Positions 33,882 to 41,201 of a stretch of 48,045 nt of DNA are shown here, in pieces. The translations under genes and the position numbers were made by a program. This stretch comes from Firmicutes bacterium CAG:582. Its GTDB lineage: Bacteria; Bacillota_I; Bacilli_A; RF39; UBA660. Location: positions 1 through 48,045 of the forward strand of contig FR884180.1 of assembly GCA_000435515.1 (NCBI GenBank). The letters are read 5' to 3'. Each line of letters begins with the position of its first letter. Position 1 is the stretch's first letter. The notes beneath the pieces are model-generated. The model made no database searches. It saw only the letters and a program-made list of their open reading frames with translations, and had not been told where the DNA came from.

Positions 33882-33935
33882 ATGTTTTGGAAAATTTGCA
33901 GAGCAATAATTAAAGTATTATCAATATTCTGCTAA
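33882..33935 (+). CDS. Possible 17-residue peptide with two cysteines
   Basis: MFWKICRAIIKVLSIFC: cationic, hydrophobic, with cysteines at positions 6 and 17. It is preceded by AGAAAGGATATAAAAT, a good ribosome site, and lies in the 264-bp gap between the divergent bacteriocin transporter and spoIIIAH. No promoter is clear. It could be a secreted or membrane peptide, part of the bacteriocin system, or a leader peptide upstream of spoIIIAH. It may also be chance, since such short frames are common. The rest of this gap is AT-rich with a hairpin (TTTCTTC/GAAGAAA near 33769). Confidence 0.35.
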   Translation: MFWKICRAIIKVLSIFC

Positions 33936-33939
33936 GATG

Positions 33940-33967
33940 TCATAATTTATTCTCTTTTACATAAGAT
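33940..33967 (+). promoter_or_regulatory. Candidate sporulation promoter of spoIIIAH (sigma-E-like)
   Basis: CATAATT (33941-33947) and CATAAGAT (33960-33967) with 12 bp between resemble the sigma-E elements (ATATT-like and CATACAAT-like). Spacing is slightly short, so this is tentative. Confidence 0.35.
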
Positions 33968-33989
33968 ATAACAGTACGGAGGGAAATTC

Positions 33990-34490
33990 ATGATAAATAA
34001 AAAAAATTTATGGTTTTTAACATTAACTAGTATTATTTTAGTATTAGCTATCTATTATGTTACAATGCCTTTAGGAAATGATAATATGGTTTTAAACAGT
34101 AATAACAATAATAATACTGAAAAAGAAGTTATGGTTAATATCGAAGAAAGTGAAGCTTTAACTGCTGCTAGAATTGAAAAGCAGGAACAAGATTTAAATG
34201 AAGTAAAAAAACTTCAAGAAATTCTTTTAAGTGAAGATAAAACTATTGACGAAAAAAATGATGCTTATGAACAAATTAAATACCTTAATGCTTCTAAATC
34301 AATTGAAGAAAAACTTGAAAAGGATATTAATAGTGGTTTTGAACTAACCAGTTTTGTTTCAATAAAGAATAATACAATTAAAGTAACTGTTGCAAATAAA
34401 GAAGATTCATTAGATCTTGCTAATAAAATAATAACGCTTGTAAATAAAGAAACTAATAATGACTACTACGTTACAGTAAAATTTGAATAA
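33990..34490 (+). CDS. spoIIIAH: Stage III sporulation protein AH (SpoIIIAH)
   Basis: 166 residues: one N-terminal span (LWFLTLTSIILVLAIYYVTM), an Asn/acidic linker, a long helix (ALTAARIEKQEQDLNEVKKL), and the C-terminal ring-building domain, ending VNKETNNDYYVTVKFE. SpoIIIAH sits in the mother-cell membrane around the forespore and pairs with SpoIIQ to form the feeding channel. A GGAGGG site precedes the ATG. In Bacillus it is the last gene of the eight-gene spoIIIA operon; here no other spoIIIA gene is adjacent. It is followed by gerE and gerM. Confidence 0.85.
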   Translation: MINKKNLWFLTLTSIILVLAIYYVTMPLGNDNMVLNSNNNNNTEKEVMVNIEESEALTAARIEKQEQDLNEVKKLQEILLSEDKTIDEKNDAYEQIKYLNASKSIEEKLEKDINSGFELTSFVSIKNNTIKVTVANKEDSLDLANKIITLVNKETNNDYYVTVKFE

Positions 34491-34495
34491 CCCAC

Positions 34496-34522
34496 ACGAA
34501 ATACCACACCTATCATAAAATA
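34496..34522 (+). promoter_or_regulatory. Candidate sigma-K promoter of gerE
   Basis: AC (34496-34497), 16 bp, CATAAAATA (34514-34522) matches the sigma-K pattern AC-N16/17-CATANNNTA. In Bacillus gerE is itself a sigma-K gene, which fits. Confidence 0.5.
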
Positions 34523-34559
34523 TATTGGTTAAATATAAATATGAAAGTGAGGTATATTG

Positions 34560-34769
34560 ATGAAATTAGGCATATTAACAACAAGAGAAAAGGAAATTTT
34601 TGAACTTTTAATCTTAAATAAAACAACTAAAGATGTTGCCAATATTTTAAATATAAGTGAAAAAACAGTTAGAAATCACATCTCTAATGTGATGCAAAAA
34701 TTGGAAGTTAAGACACGTTATCAGGCTGTTATTGAACTCTTAAAAATTGGAGAATTAAAGTTAAATTAG
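34560..34769 (+). CDS. gerE: Spore-coat transcription regulator GerE
   Basis: 69 residues from ATG 34560 (GTGAGG upstream; a TTG one codon earlier is also in frame). The whole protein is a LuxR/FixJ-type helix-turn-helix: LTTREKEIFELL, then ISEKTVRNHISNVMQKLEVK, then QAVIELLKIGELKL. As I recall Bacillus GerE, these segments match almost residue for residue, so this is GerE rather than a generic LuxR regulator. GerE acts late in the mother cell on coat genes. It is followed by its own terminator and by gerM. The match strongly suggests complete spore formation in this organism. Confidence 0.92.
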   Translation: MKLGILTTREKEIFELLILNKTTKDVANILNISEKTVRNHISNVMQKLEVKTRYQAVIELLKIGELKLN

Positions 34770-34793
34770 TCGCATATTTGCGACTTTTTTTTT
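34769..34793 (+). terminator. Terminator of gerE
   Basis: GTCGCA/TGCGAC stem with a TATT loop followed by nine T residues. Confidence 0.9.
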
Positions 34794-34825
34794 ATTTCTT
34801 TCATAAAATTAATTAGAGGTGTCTT

Positions 34826-35743
34826 ATGTTAAAATCAAAAATTGTAAAGAAAGTAAGTATTATTTGTTCAGCTATTTTAGTAATTTTGATTGTTACGATT
34901 TTTCCAAAAGAGAATCAGTCTATACTTGTTCATAAAAAAACTAATCAAAGCGGTATAATTTATCTTTTGGATAATAATGACTATGTTGCTAGACTTAATA
35001 TTGTATTTGACTCATTTGAAACAAATGAACTTATTGAGGAAATTATTTCTACTCTTACAATAAATAATGTCAATTCAAAAAAAATCCGAAATGGTTTTAA
35101 AGCAGTCATTCCGGAAAATACTAAACTTATCAATTATGAAATTAAAGATGAAAATGTTCTTTTAAACTTCTCTAGAGAATTTTTAAATATCAGTTCATCT
35201 CTCGAAGAAAAGATGATTGAAGCAATCGTTTATAGTTTAACAAGTTTAAAAGATATTTCAAGTGTGACTATCAAGGTTGAAAATGTTCTTTTAGAAAAAC
35301 TTCCTAATTCTAATAAAATATTACCATCCATATTAGATCGAACAATGAAAATCAATAAAGAGTATGATATTGAAACAATTGACGATATTAAATCAACTAC
35401 TATCTACCATTTAGCAAAATATAATGATTTTGTATATTACGTTCCTGTTACTAAAATAAACAATGACAAGAAAGAAAAAATAGAAATAATAATAGAAGAA
35501 CTACAAAGTTCTTCTAGCTATAACACCAATCTAGTAAATTATCTTAATCAAGAAACTAAACTGAGCAATTATGAAATCCTCGACAATTCTATTATTCTTA
35601 ATTTAAGCAATCAAATGTTTAACGATTTTAATTCAAACACATTAACTGAAGAAGTAACCTATGCCATAAATTTATCAGTAAAGGATAACTATAATATCGA
35701 TGATGTAATTTATTATGTAGATGATAAACCTATTAATTTTTAG
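34826..35743 (+). CDS. gerM: GerM-domain sporulation/germination protein
   Basis: 305 residues with one N-terminal span (IICSAILVILIVTIFP) and two copies of the GerM domain (about 45-160 and 190-300), seen by the repeated pattern of a short strand, IxxIIxxL, a helix, YEI-DN-ILNLS, then EEmiEAIVYSL/TEEVTYAINLS. GerM functions in the envelope during engulfment and holds SpoIIIAH/SpoIIQ at the septum in Bacillus. Unlike Bacillus GerM no lipobox is seen, so it is probably held by the span. A GAGGTG site precedes the ATG. The 3' end overlaps xerD on the other strand by 11 bp. Confidence 0.85.
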   Translation: MLKSKIVKKVSIICSAILVILIVTIFPKENQSILVHKKTNQSGIIYLLDNNDYVARLNIVFDSFETNELIEEIISTLTINNVNSKKIRNGFKAVIPENTKLINYEIKDENVLLNFSREFLNISSSLEEKMIEAIVYSLTSLKDISSVTIKVENVLLEKLPNSNKILPSILDRTMKINKEYDIETIDDIKSTTIYHLAKYNDFVYYVPVTKINNDKKEKIEIIIEELQSSSSYNTNLVNYLNQETKLSNYEILDNSIILNLSNQMFNDFNSNTLTEEVTYAINLSVKDNYNIDDVIYYVDDKPINF

Positions 35744-36635
35744 GCTCATTTTCACTTCTTGGATGACTATGTAAATAGGCATCTTTTATTTTATCATTTG
35801 ATAAATGAGTATAAATGCTAGTTGTACTTAGGTTAACATGTCCAAGCAGTTCTTGAACGCATTTTAAATCGCACCCCTCATTTAATAACATAGTTGCAAA
35901 AGTATGTCTAAAGGTATGTGGTGTTATCTTTGATGAAAGTGCACAGTTTTTTATAACACGATCAATTATATCTCTTACTCCCCTAGTTGTTAAAACACCA
36001 CCTACATGATTAATAAATAAATAATCACTTATTTTATTTTTTAGTAACACTGGTCTACTATTTTTTAGATAATTTTGTAATGACTCTTTAGCATGATGAT
36101 TAAAATAAACTATTCTTTCCTTATTACCTTTACCTCTAACTTTAATTTCCATTCTATCAAAATCAAGGTCATTTACTTTTATTGAAACAAGTTCACTTAC
36201 ACGTACTCCAGTTGCAAAAAGAAGTTCTAAAAGAGCTTTATTTCTAATGCCTAATGTATCATTTCCCAAAGAATCAATCATTTCAATGAATTCATTATAT
36301 TTCATATAATTAGGTAACTTTGCTTCTTTTTTTTGGCTATTAACAATTTTAAATGGATTATTTTTAACAATAGTTTTTACTAACAAATAATTATAGAAAC
36401 TTCTTAGAGTTGAAAGATGTCTATTGATACTTGAAGCATTTAATTTCATATCTTCTTTTAAGTATTTAATGTAGGGTACTAAATTTTTATATTCTACATT
36501 CTTAAAGTTTAATCTATGTTTAAATAGATAGTCTTTATAGTTTTCTAAATCTATTAAGTAATTAGTTTCAGTATAATCAGAATATTTTCTTTCAGACCTT
36601 AAATAAGCAATAAAGTCATCTATATATTCTTCCAT
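35733..36635 (-). CDS. xerD: Tyrosine recombinase XerC/XerD
   Basis: Resolves chromosome dimers at dif. 300 residues: SAM-like N-terminal DNA-binding domain (IDDFIAYLRSERKYSDYT...) and the catalytic domain with Arg in ATGVRVSELVS, Lys in VRGKGNKER, HTFRHTFAT, GHVNLSTT and the nucleophile Tyr in SIYTHLS. The length and lack of phage neighbours mark it as the chromosomal enzyme, not an integrase. XerD versus XerC is not decided by sequence here; bacteria of this group with one recombinase usually carry the XerD-like form. It follows an unknown gene by 1 bp. Confidence 0.88.
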   Translation of the reverse strand: MEEYIDDFIAYLRSERKYSDYTETNYLIDLENYKDYLFKHRLNFKNVEYKNLVPYIKYLKEDMKLNASSINRHLSTLRSFYNYLLVKTIVKNNPFKIVNSQKKEAKLPNYMKYNEFIEMIDSLGNDTLGIRNKALLELLFATGVRVSELVSIKVNDLDFDRMEIKVRGKGNKERIVYFNHHAKESLQNYLKNSRPVLLKNKISDYLFINHVGGVLTTRGVRDIIDRVIKNCALSSKITPHTFRHTFATMLLNEGCDLKCVQELLGHVNLSTTSIYTHLSNDKIKDAYLHSHPRSENEPKN

Positions 36636-36636
36636 A

Positions 36637-37698
36637 TTATATTCTCCCGTATTTTAAGTAATCTTCATCAGTCAAAAATTCTTCTTTTTCCTCTCGATGC
36701 TCTTCGATTAAATCTTCTTCAGGGGGATTTTCTACTGTCTTGGTTTTTATGCTTAATTTTATATTATAGTCTCTAACAAATGTTCCTAAATCGTATAAAG
36801 CTCGAGACTTTAAAACGAATTTATCATCTATCATTATAAAGCCTTTTTGTCTTTTTCCATTTTTAATAATATATTTACCTGCTGAATCTTTTAAATAACC
36901 ATATTTACAAGCAATTACTCTGAATAAATTATCAATATTTTCACTTAGAGATAATTGTGAATAATAATCCCTCACTGATAAATTATAATAATAAGCAGAC
37001 ATTAATTTAAATAATTCTGTAAGGATTGGATTTTCTTTGTTTATAGTTCCATTATAAATATATTTTCTTATATGAGTGTAATAAGTTAACAATTCACTTG
37101 AATTTGAACATATGCTTTCAATTATTAAGTCAATATCACCAACAAAGTCACTTACATAAAAAGCATTATTTTCTTCAATAGAATAAACTATTTCTTTAAT
37201 TATTTCTTTAATACTTTCTCTAGTAGTAACATTTTTTAAAATGAAATTCAATTCTTCACGTACTTTAAATGGATTATCTAAATCAAAAAATAAATCTTCA
37301 AGATAATTCTTAATTTTATTATCGACTCCTAAAGCATGTAGATAATAAACTGTCATTTCTTCAAAGAAATCTATTGAGTCTGCATATTCTGTAATGGAAA
37401 GTTTTAATGTTTGTGGTTCATAGTATTCCCTATCAGAAGAAAGTTTTATCTCTGGATTAGAAATCTTTTTAATGGTCGTTGGATCATCTGCTTTTCTTTG
37501 AGAACAATAATAAACTGAAAAATATTCATGAGGGAGCAATCCTTTTGAATACAACTCTTTTTTTAAATTTCTTAAAGAATCAAATTTCATAGTAAAATCT
37601 ACTATATCAAATAAGTCAGTTGAAGCATCTACTATTCCATTATTATCAATCTTAGCAATCTTCCTATCAGTTGTTTCATAACCTAAAAAATATTTCAT
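36637..37698 (-). CDS. Protein of unknown function upstream of xerD
   Basis: 353 residues, soluble, mixed alpha/beta at the start (KYFLGYETTDRKIAKIDNNG) and then largely helical, with an acidic C-terminal tail (PPEEDLIEEHREEKEEF). No known motif is apparent. It precedes xerD by one base and is preceded by tRNA-Met and its terminator, so it heads a two-gene unit. The repeated NNAFYVSD and YYTHIRKYIYNG helices look like a packing repeat but are not clearly a named family. Function not predicted. Confidence 0.6.
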   Translation of the reverse strand: MKYFLGYETTDRKIAKIDNNGIVDASTDLFDIVDFTMKFDSLRNLKKELYSKGLLPHEYFSVYYCSQRKADDPTTIKKISNPEIKLSSDREYYEPQTLKLSITEYADSIDFFEEMTVYYLHALGVDNKIKNYLEDLFFDLDNPFKVREELNFILKNVTTRESIKEIIKEIVYSIEENNAFYVSDFVGDIDLIIESICSNSSELLTYYTHIRKYIYNGTINKENPILTELFKLMSAYYYNLSVRDYYSQLSLSENIDNLFRVIACKYGYLKDSAGKYIIKNGKRQKGFIMIDDKFVLKSRALYDLGTFVRDYNIKLSIKTKTVENPPEEDLIEEHREEKEEFLTDEDYLKYGRI

Positions 37699-37779
37699 AT
37701 ATTCACCTATTTTCTAAACCATTACTCTTAATCGTATTATATCATGAAATATTATTATTTTAAATAAAAAAATCTTAAC

Positions 37780-37812
37780 AAAAAAACTAACTCATCTCTG
37801 AATTAGTTTAAT
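37780..37812 (-). terminator. Terminator after tRNA-Met
   Basis: AAACTAATTC/GAGTTAGTTT stem followed by T7 on the minus strand, 7 bases behind the tRNA. Confidence 0.75.
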
Positions 37813-37818
37813 TTCTCC

Positions 37819-37895
37819 TGGTAGCGACGGAGGGGATCGAACCCCCGACCTATCGGGTATGAACCGATCGCTCTAGCCAGCTGAGCTACATCGCC
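37819..37895 (-). tRNA. tRNA-Met (anticodon CAU), elongator
   Basis: 77 bases including an encoded CCA. All four stems pair: acceptor GGCGATG/CGTCGCT (with G-U pairs), D-arm GCTC/GAGC, anticodon stem ATCGG/CCGAT around TTCATAC, and T-arm GGGGG/CCCTC around TTCGATC. The anticodon stem lacks the three G-C pairs of initiators, so it is the elongator. It closely resembles the Bacillus elongator tRNA-Met. A tRNA-Ile(CAU) read by lysidine is less likely. Confidence 0.93.
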
Positions 37896-37937
37896 ATAAG
37901 TAAGCAAATTAATAATATCATAATTTGCTCTTTAAAG

Positions 37938-38921
37938 TCAATTACTTTTTGGTGCTTTTTTTAATAAGTTTAATTGTTCTTTTATTTTGTAGACAAGTTC
38001 TTCGGGTAAATAATCTGGTATTATAAGAGCAGCATACATCAAAATCTCGTATTCAGCTAATAGTTTCCATAATCCTTTAAGTTCTTCTTTTTTAAAACTT
38101 TTATCTACTAGTTTAATATATTCATCAAATACATTATTTAGTGGATTTGTTTTATTGACTGTCCAAGGCTTAACCTTACTGAATCCATATAAATGATAAA
38201 TTATGGGATTTTCAATATCGCTAGTAATGTCTTTATAAGCCATTACCCTTTTTCCCTCTTTAAAATAAAATTTTGTTGTTTTTCCTAAAAAGGCATAAGG
38301 GTTGATATTATATCTAAATGGAAGTTTGGTTATATACTCTGTTAAGCCATAATTTAATACATCTTGATCAGGTAATCTAAATCTACTTATATCATGTAAA
38401 AAACAGAAATCTGCAATTTGTTTTTCTAAATCTTCACTTACCCATTTTTGAATATCAAACAATAATACGCCACTGTTAAAATACTGTGATAATCCATTTT
38501 TTTCTAATCTTCTTTTTAAGCTTATATCTAAAGAAGCATTTAAAATTCCATTATAATTTATTAAATCTGTTAAATCCCCAGCCACAATTGTATCAGCATC
38601 TAAATAAAGGAGTTTATCTATTCCAGATAAATCAATATATTCCTGAAAGAACAATCTAGCGTTAGCTATTTGACTTTCTCTCCAATCAGGTATTCCATAC
38701 TTTCTAATATCAAAACTTTCTAACTGATAGAATTTCCATGTAACGTTTTTATAATCCTTTAAAACATTTTCACAAAAGTCATAATCAAATTTTGTAAAAT
38801 CGGAAACAATTATATGTATATTAAATGCTTTATCAGAATTATTAATAAGCATAGATATACATGAAGCCAACATAAGATTTTTATATTTACCATTAATTGT
38901 ATATAATACATTTATTGTCAT
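37938..38921 (-). CDS. Glycosyltransferase family 8
   Basis: 327 residues. N-terminal NVLYTINGKYKNLMLASCIS is the GT8 opening. The metal-binding DxD motif is in KLLYLDADTIVAGDL. Further landmarks are FNSGVLLFDIQKW, LPDQDVLNYGL and the late IYHLYGFSKVKPW with the second metal-binding His. These are retaining enzymes that use nucleotide-sugars (UDP-glucose or galactose) to decorate polysaccharides, teichoic acids or glycoproteins. No membrane span. It stands alone between tRNA-Met and membrane-protein genes, so its acceptor cannot be inferred. Confidence 0.88.
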   Translation of the reverse strand: MTINVLYTINGKYKNLMLASCISMLINNSDKAFNIHIIVSDFTKFDYDFCENVLKDYKNVTWKFYQLESFDIRKYGIPDWRESQIANARLFFQEYIDLSGIDKLLYLDADTIVAGDLTDLINYNGILNASLDISLKRRLEKNGLSQYFNSGVLLFDIQKWVSEDLEKQIADFCFLHDISRFRLPDQDVLNYGLTEYITKLPFRYNINPYAFLGKTTKFYFKEGKRVMAYKDITSDIENPIIYHLYGFSKVKPWTVNKTNPLNNVFDEYIKLVDKSFKKEELKGLWKLLAEYEILMYAALIIPDYLPEELVYKIKEQLNLLKKAPKSN

Positions 38922-38960
38922 ATTTTCACCTTTCTTAATATATTAACATAATTTTTATGC

Positions 38961-38987
38961 TAAAAAAAGCAATGATGTTATCATTAC
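38961..38987 (-). terminator. Terminator of the gene ending at 38984
   Basis: AATGAT/ATCATT stem with a 3-base loop followed by GCTTTTTTT on the minus strand. Confidence 0.75.
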
Positions 38988-39883
38988 TTCGTTAAATATC
39001 GGTACTCTCCATTTGAAAGTTTTACTCTTATGGCGCACCCAATAACATAATTATATTTATTATAGACATAAACTATTTCAGTAGATGTAATTGAATAAAT
39101 TTTATCCTCTTCAGATAAATATTCATGAAAATCAGTTGCTGTCATATCTTGAAACGCATTTCCAAATTCACCATTTTCTACTTCATCAGAATTAACTGCA
39201 TGAGTAAATCTTAAGAATATATTTTTATTAAAGTCACTGTAATCATCATCAACGTGATCGTATGTCATGTCATTTTCTTTTAAACTTTCATAGCTATAAT
39301 TTTCTAGTACACTTAATTTAACAGGTGTTGTAACACAGTTATTATAACTATCACAGACCTTTATATCAAATTTATATTCTCCTTTGTTTTTTTGGAGTTC
39401 TGCTGAGCTATCATTAGCATAATAAACGGCACAAGGTCTTGATAAATCCTCACATTTTGTAACAAAATCGCCTATATCATAATCTTCATTAACGCCAACT
39501 TTTAAGTCTTGTACAGCAACTTCTGGTTTTGTTGTATCTACTACACTTATTTTTTTTGATTTATATTTATTGTTATGTTTTATTCTAATCGTGAATTTTC
39601 CAACCTCACTTAGTTTTCCATCAACAATAGGAAGATTCGAAAAATCAATGTCATAATCATCAGTATTCTTTACTTCCTTTTTTAAATAAAAATTAATATC
39701 TTTGTTTATTTCGCTTCCAAGTTCTAATTTAATATTATTTCTTACAAGAACTTTGTTTTTATAACGATGGAAATAAAACAAGCCAATTAAAATTCCAATT
39801 ATTAAAAGAAAAATAATAATTGAGAGCATAGCTTTTTTGGGGTTACTATCCTCTATATAAAAATTCTCATCCATTATATCCAC
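38984..39883 (-). CDS. Membrane-anchored protein with Ig-like domains, function unknown
   Basis: 299 residues: acidic cytoplasmic start, one span (MLSIIIFLLIIGILIGLFYF, about residues 19-38), then an outer part with two Ig/DUF5011-like repeats (residues about 50-115, ending KKISVVDTTKPEV, and 120-190). Cysteines in VTKCEDLSRPCAVYY and KVCDSYNNCVTT may form disulfides. A C-terminal alpha/beta module (about 220-299) follows. Its start overlaps the previous gene by 10 bp, indicating a two-gene unit. The repeats match the style of the Ig-like units in the large surface protein at 22.9-26.8 kb. The enzymatic role, if any, is unknown. Confidence 0.65.
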   Translation of the reverse strand: MDIMDENFYIEDSNPKKAMLSIIIFLLIIGILIGLFYFHRYKNKVLVRNNIKLELGSEINKDINFYLKKEVKNTDDYDIDFSNLPIVDGKLSEVGKFTIRIKHNNKYKSKKISVVDTTKPEVAVQDLKVGVNEDYDIGDFVTKCEDLSRPCAVYYANDSSAELQKNKGEYKFDIKVCDSYNNCVTTPVKLSVLENYSYESLKENDMTYDHVDDDYSDFNKNIFLRFTHAVNSDEVENGEFGNAFQDMTATDFHEYLSEEDKIYSITSTEIVYVYNKYNYVIGCAIRVKLSNGEYRYLTK

Positions 39884-40236
39884 CTTGAAAAATATATATT
39901 TCTAGTATAACCAATTTCATAATTATCAAATACTTTGATAATCCAATCAATTATAGCTTCTAATATATCTTGTCCCTTTCTTATTCTAATTCTACTCATT
40001 TCTGCTTTTAATTCTTTTCTAAAAAAGTAGTCATCTATATATTTATTAATAATAAAATCAATTTGTTCTAGTTTAGTAATACTTTTCTTATTATTAATAT
40101 CTACTTTAAAAACAAAATCATGATAAACATTTATTATTTTTTCTGATAAAACATCATCTTCGTAATATTCAAAATCCATTATTTTGTAAAAGTTAGGACA
40201 ATGTTTTAAAACCTGTTTGTTTTTATTCATAATCAT
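39874..40236 (-). CDS. Small soluble protein of unknown function
   Basis: 120 residues, highly charged, with alternating helices and no membrane span. No known motif. It overlaps the following membrane protein by 10 bp and starts with an ATG preceded by AAGGTATGATT. The co-translation suggests it works with that protein on the cytoplasmic side, perhaps binding its acidic N-terminus (inference). Confidence 0.5.
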   Translation of the reverse strand: MIMNKNKQVLKHCPNFYKIMDFEYYEDDVLSEKIINVYHDFVFKVDINNKKSITKLEQIDFIINKYIDDYFFRKELKAEMSRIRIRKGQDILEAIIDWIIKVFDNYEIGYTRNIYFSRWI

Positions 40237-40268
40237 ACCTTCCTTTTAAATTATAGCAAATTTGAGTA

Positions 40269-40292
40269 ATAAAAAAAAGACTTAAAAAGTCT
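40269..40292 (-). terminator. Terminator of rpmF
   Basis: AAAGACTT/AAGTCTTT stem with a short loop and a T-run on the minus strand. Confidence 0.8.
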
Positions 40293-40300
40293 TTAAATTA

Positions 40301-40486
40301 CTATTCTTCGTTTTCAGTTTCGATTACTTTTTTTCCTTTGTAATTTCCACATTTTGGACATGCTCTATGTGCTTTAATAGGAGCACCACATTTTGGACAA
40401 GCAATTACACCTGGTAATTCTCTCTTTAAATGAGTACGACGCATTCTCTTTTTAGTTATACTAGTTCTTCTAAATGGAACTGCCAT
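40301..40486 (-). CDS. rpmF: 50S ribosomal protein L32
   Basis: 61 residues from ATG 40486 (AAGGAG 8 bases upstream; an in-frame GTG three codons earlier overlaps that site). Start MAVPFRRTSITKKRMRR is diagnostic. Two CxxC pairs (ACPKCG and ACPKCG) form the zinc-binding C-plus version. It is preceded by the yceD gene, the usual arrangement in bacteria. Confidence 0.96.
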   Translation of the reverse strand: MAVPFRRTSITKKRMRRTHLKRELPGVIACPKCGAPIKAHRACPKCGNYKGKKVIETENEE

Positions 40487-40510
40487 AATTTCCACTCCTT
40501 CCTTCGACTA

Positions 40511-40924
40511 TTAATCGCTTATAACTTCCCAACCTTCGCCTTTTAGTTGAACATCCTTATGTTCTTCTTTTACAACACGTATAGGGACTTCCGATACAAT
40601 ATTTTCCCATATAAATGGCAAAATATCAAGTGTATTTTTGTTTTTATTATAAAAATCTTCAAATTTTCCCATATTTTCTTCGATTTTTACATTAATTGGA
40701 TAAGAAACATCTTCTAAGCTGATTGCACATGGAAGTATAAATTCACCTATTACATCGATATCGCTTATTAAACAATCATCATAATCTATTTTAATTGTTC
40801 CAGATATATGCAAATTGTTTATTTTTCTTATTCCTGCATTAATATAGTATGATTCATCAAATGAAATATCACTGTCGAGTGTTACTTCGCCTAAATTATT
40901 TAGTTTAAATAAATCTATTTTCAT
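40511..40924 (-). CDS. YceD/DUF177 family protein
   Basis: 137 residues of the DUF177 family, whose members are linked to 23S rRNA accumulation and always sit beside rpmF. The pattern includes the middle CLISDIDVIGEFILPCAISLEDV (here with two cysteines) and an acidic LxxFW-type stretch (DILPFIWENIVSEVPI). The rpmF neighbour makes the call firm even though identity to well-known members is low. No ribosome-binding motif is visible. Confidence 0.8.
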   Translation of the reverse strand: MKIDLFKLNNLGEVTLDSDISFDESYYINAGIRKINNLHISGTIKIDYDDCLISDIDVIGEFILPCAISLEDVSYPINVKIEENMGKFEDFYNKNKNTLDILPFIWENIVSEVPIRVVKEEHKDVQLKGEGWEVISD

Positions 40925-40926
40925 AA

Positions 40927-41136
40927 TTATTTAACTCTATTCATTTGTTGCATTACTTGTTTTACTTGCTTACTATTAGGCTTTCTTCCCATACTAGTCA
41001 TTAAAGTTTCAATCATCTTTTCATTTATTGGTGGATTTTTCTTGAAATATTTTTGCATAAAATGTCTTGAAGCAAAGAATCCAATTAAAGCACCAATAAT
41101 AAGTCCAAATAATACTAATAAAATATCATGTAACAT
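40927..41136 (-). CDS. YneF family (UPF0154) membrane protein
   Basis: 69 residues. One N-terminal span (ILLVLFGLIIGALIGFF) with the FASRHFMQKYFKKNPPINEKMI block and the C-terminal MTSMGRKPNSKQVKQVMQQM, which are the signature of UPF0154. Function unknown; common in Bacilli and Mollicutes. It lies directly before yceD on the same strand (2 bp). Confidence 0.88.
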   Translation of the reverse strand: MLHDILLVLFGLIIGALIGFFASRHFMQKYFKKNPPINEKMIETLMTSMGRKPNSKQVKQVMQQMNRVK

Positions 41137-41201
41137 ATTTTTCTCTCCTTTACGTACTTAATTATATCAATAAACGTATTTTTTAACAAGAAAAACCAAT
41201 T

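Noticed and set aside
35733..36635. XerD-like gene as a phage or island integrase
   Set aside because: Length and sequence fit the chromosomal dimer-resolution enzyme, and there are no phage genes, direct repeats at the tRNA-Met or other signs of an island.
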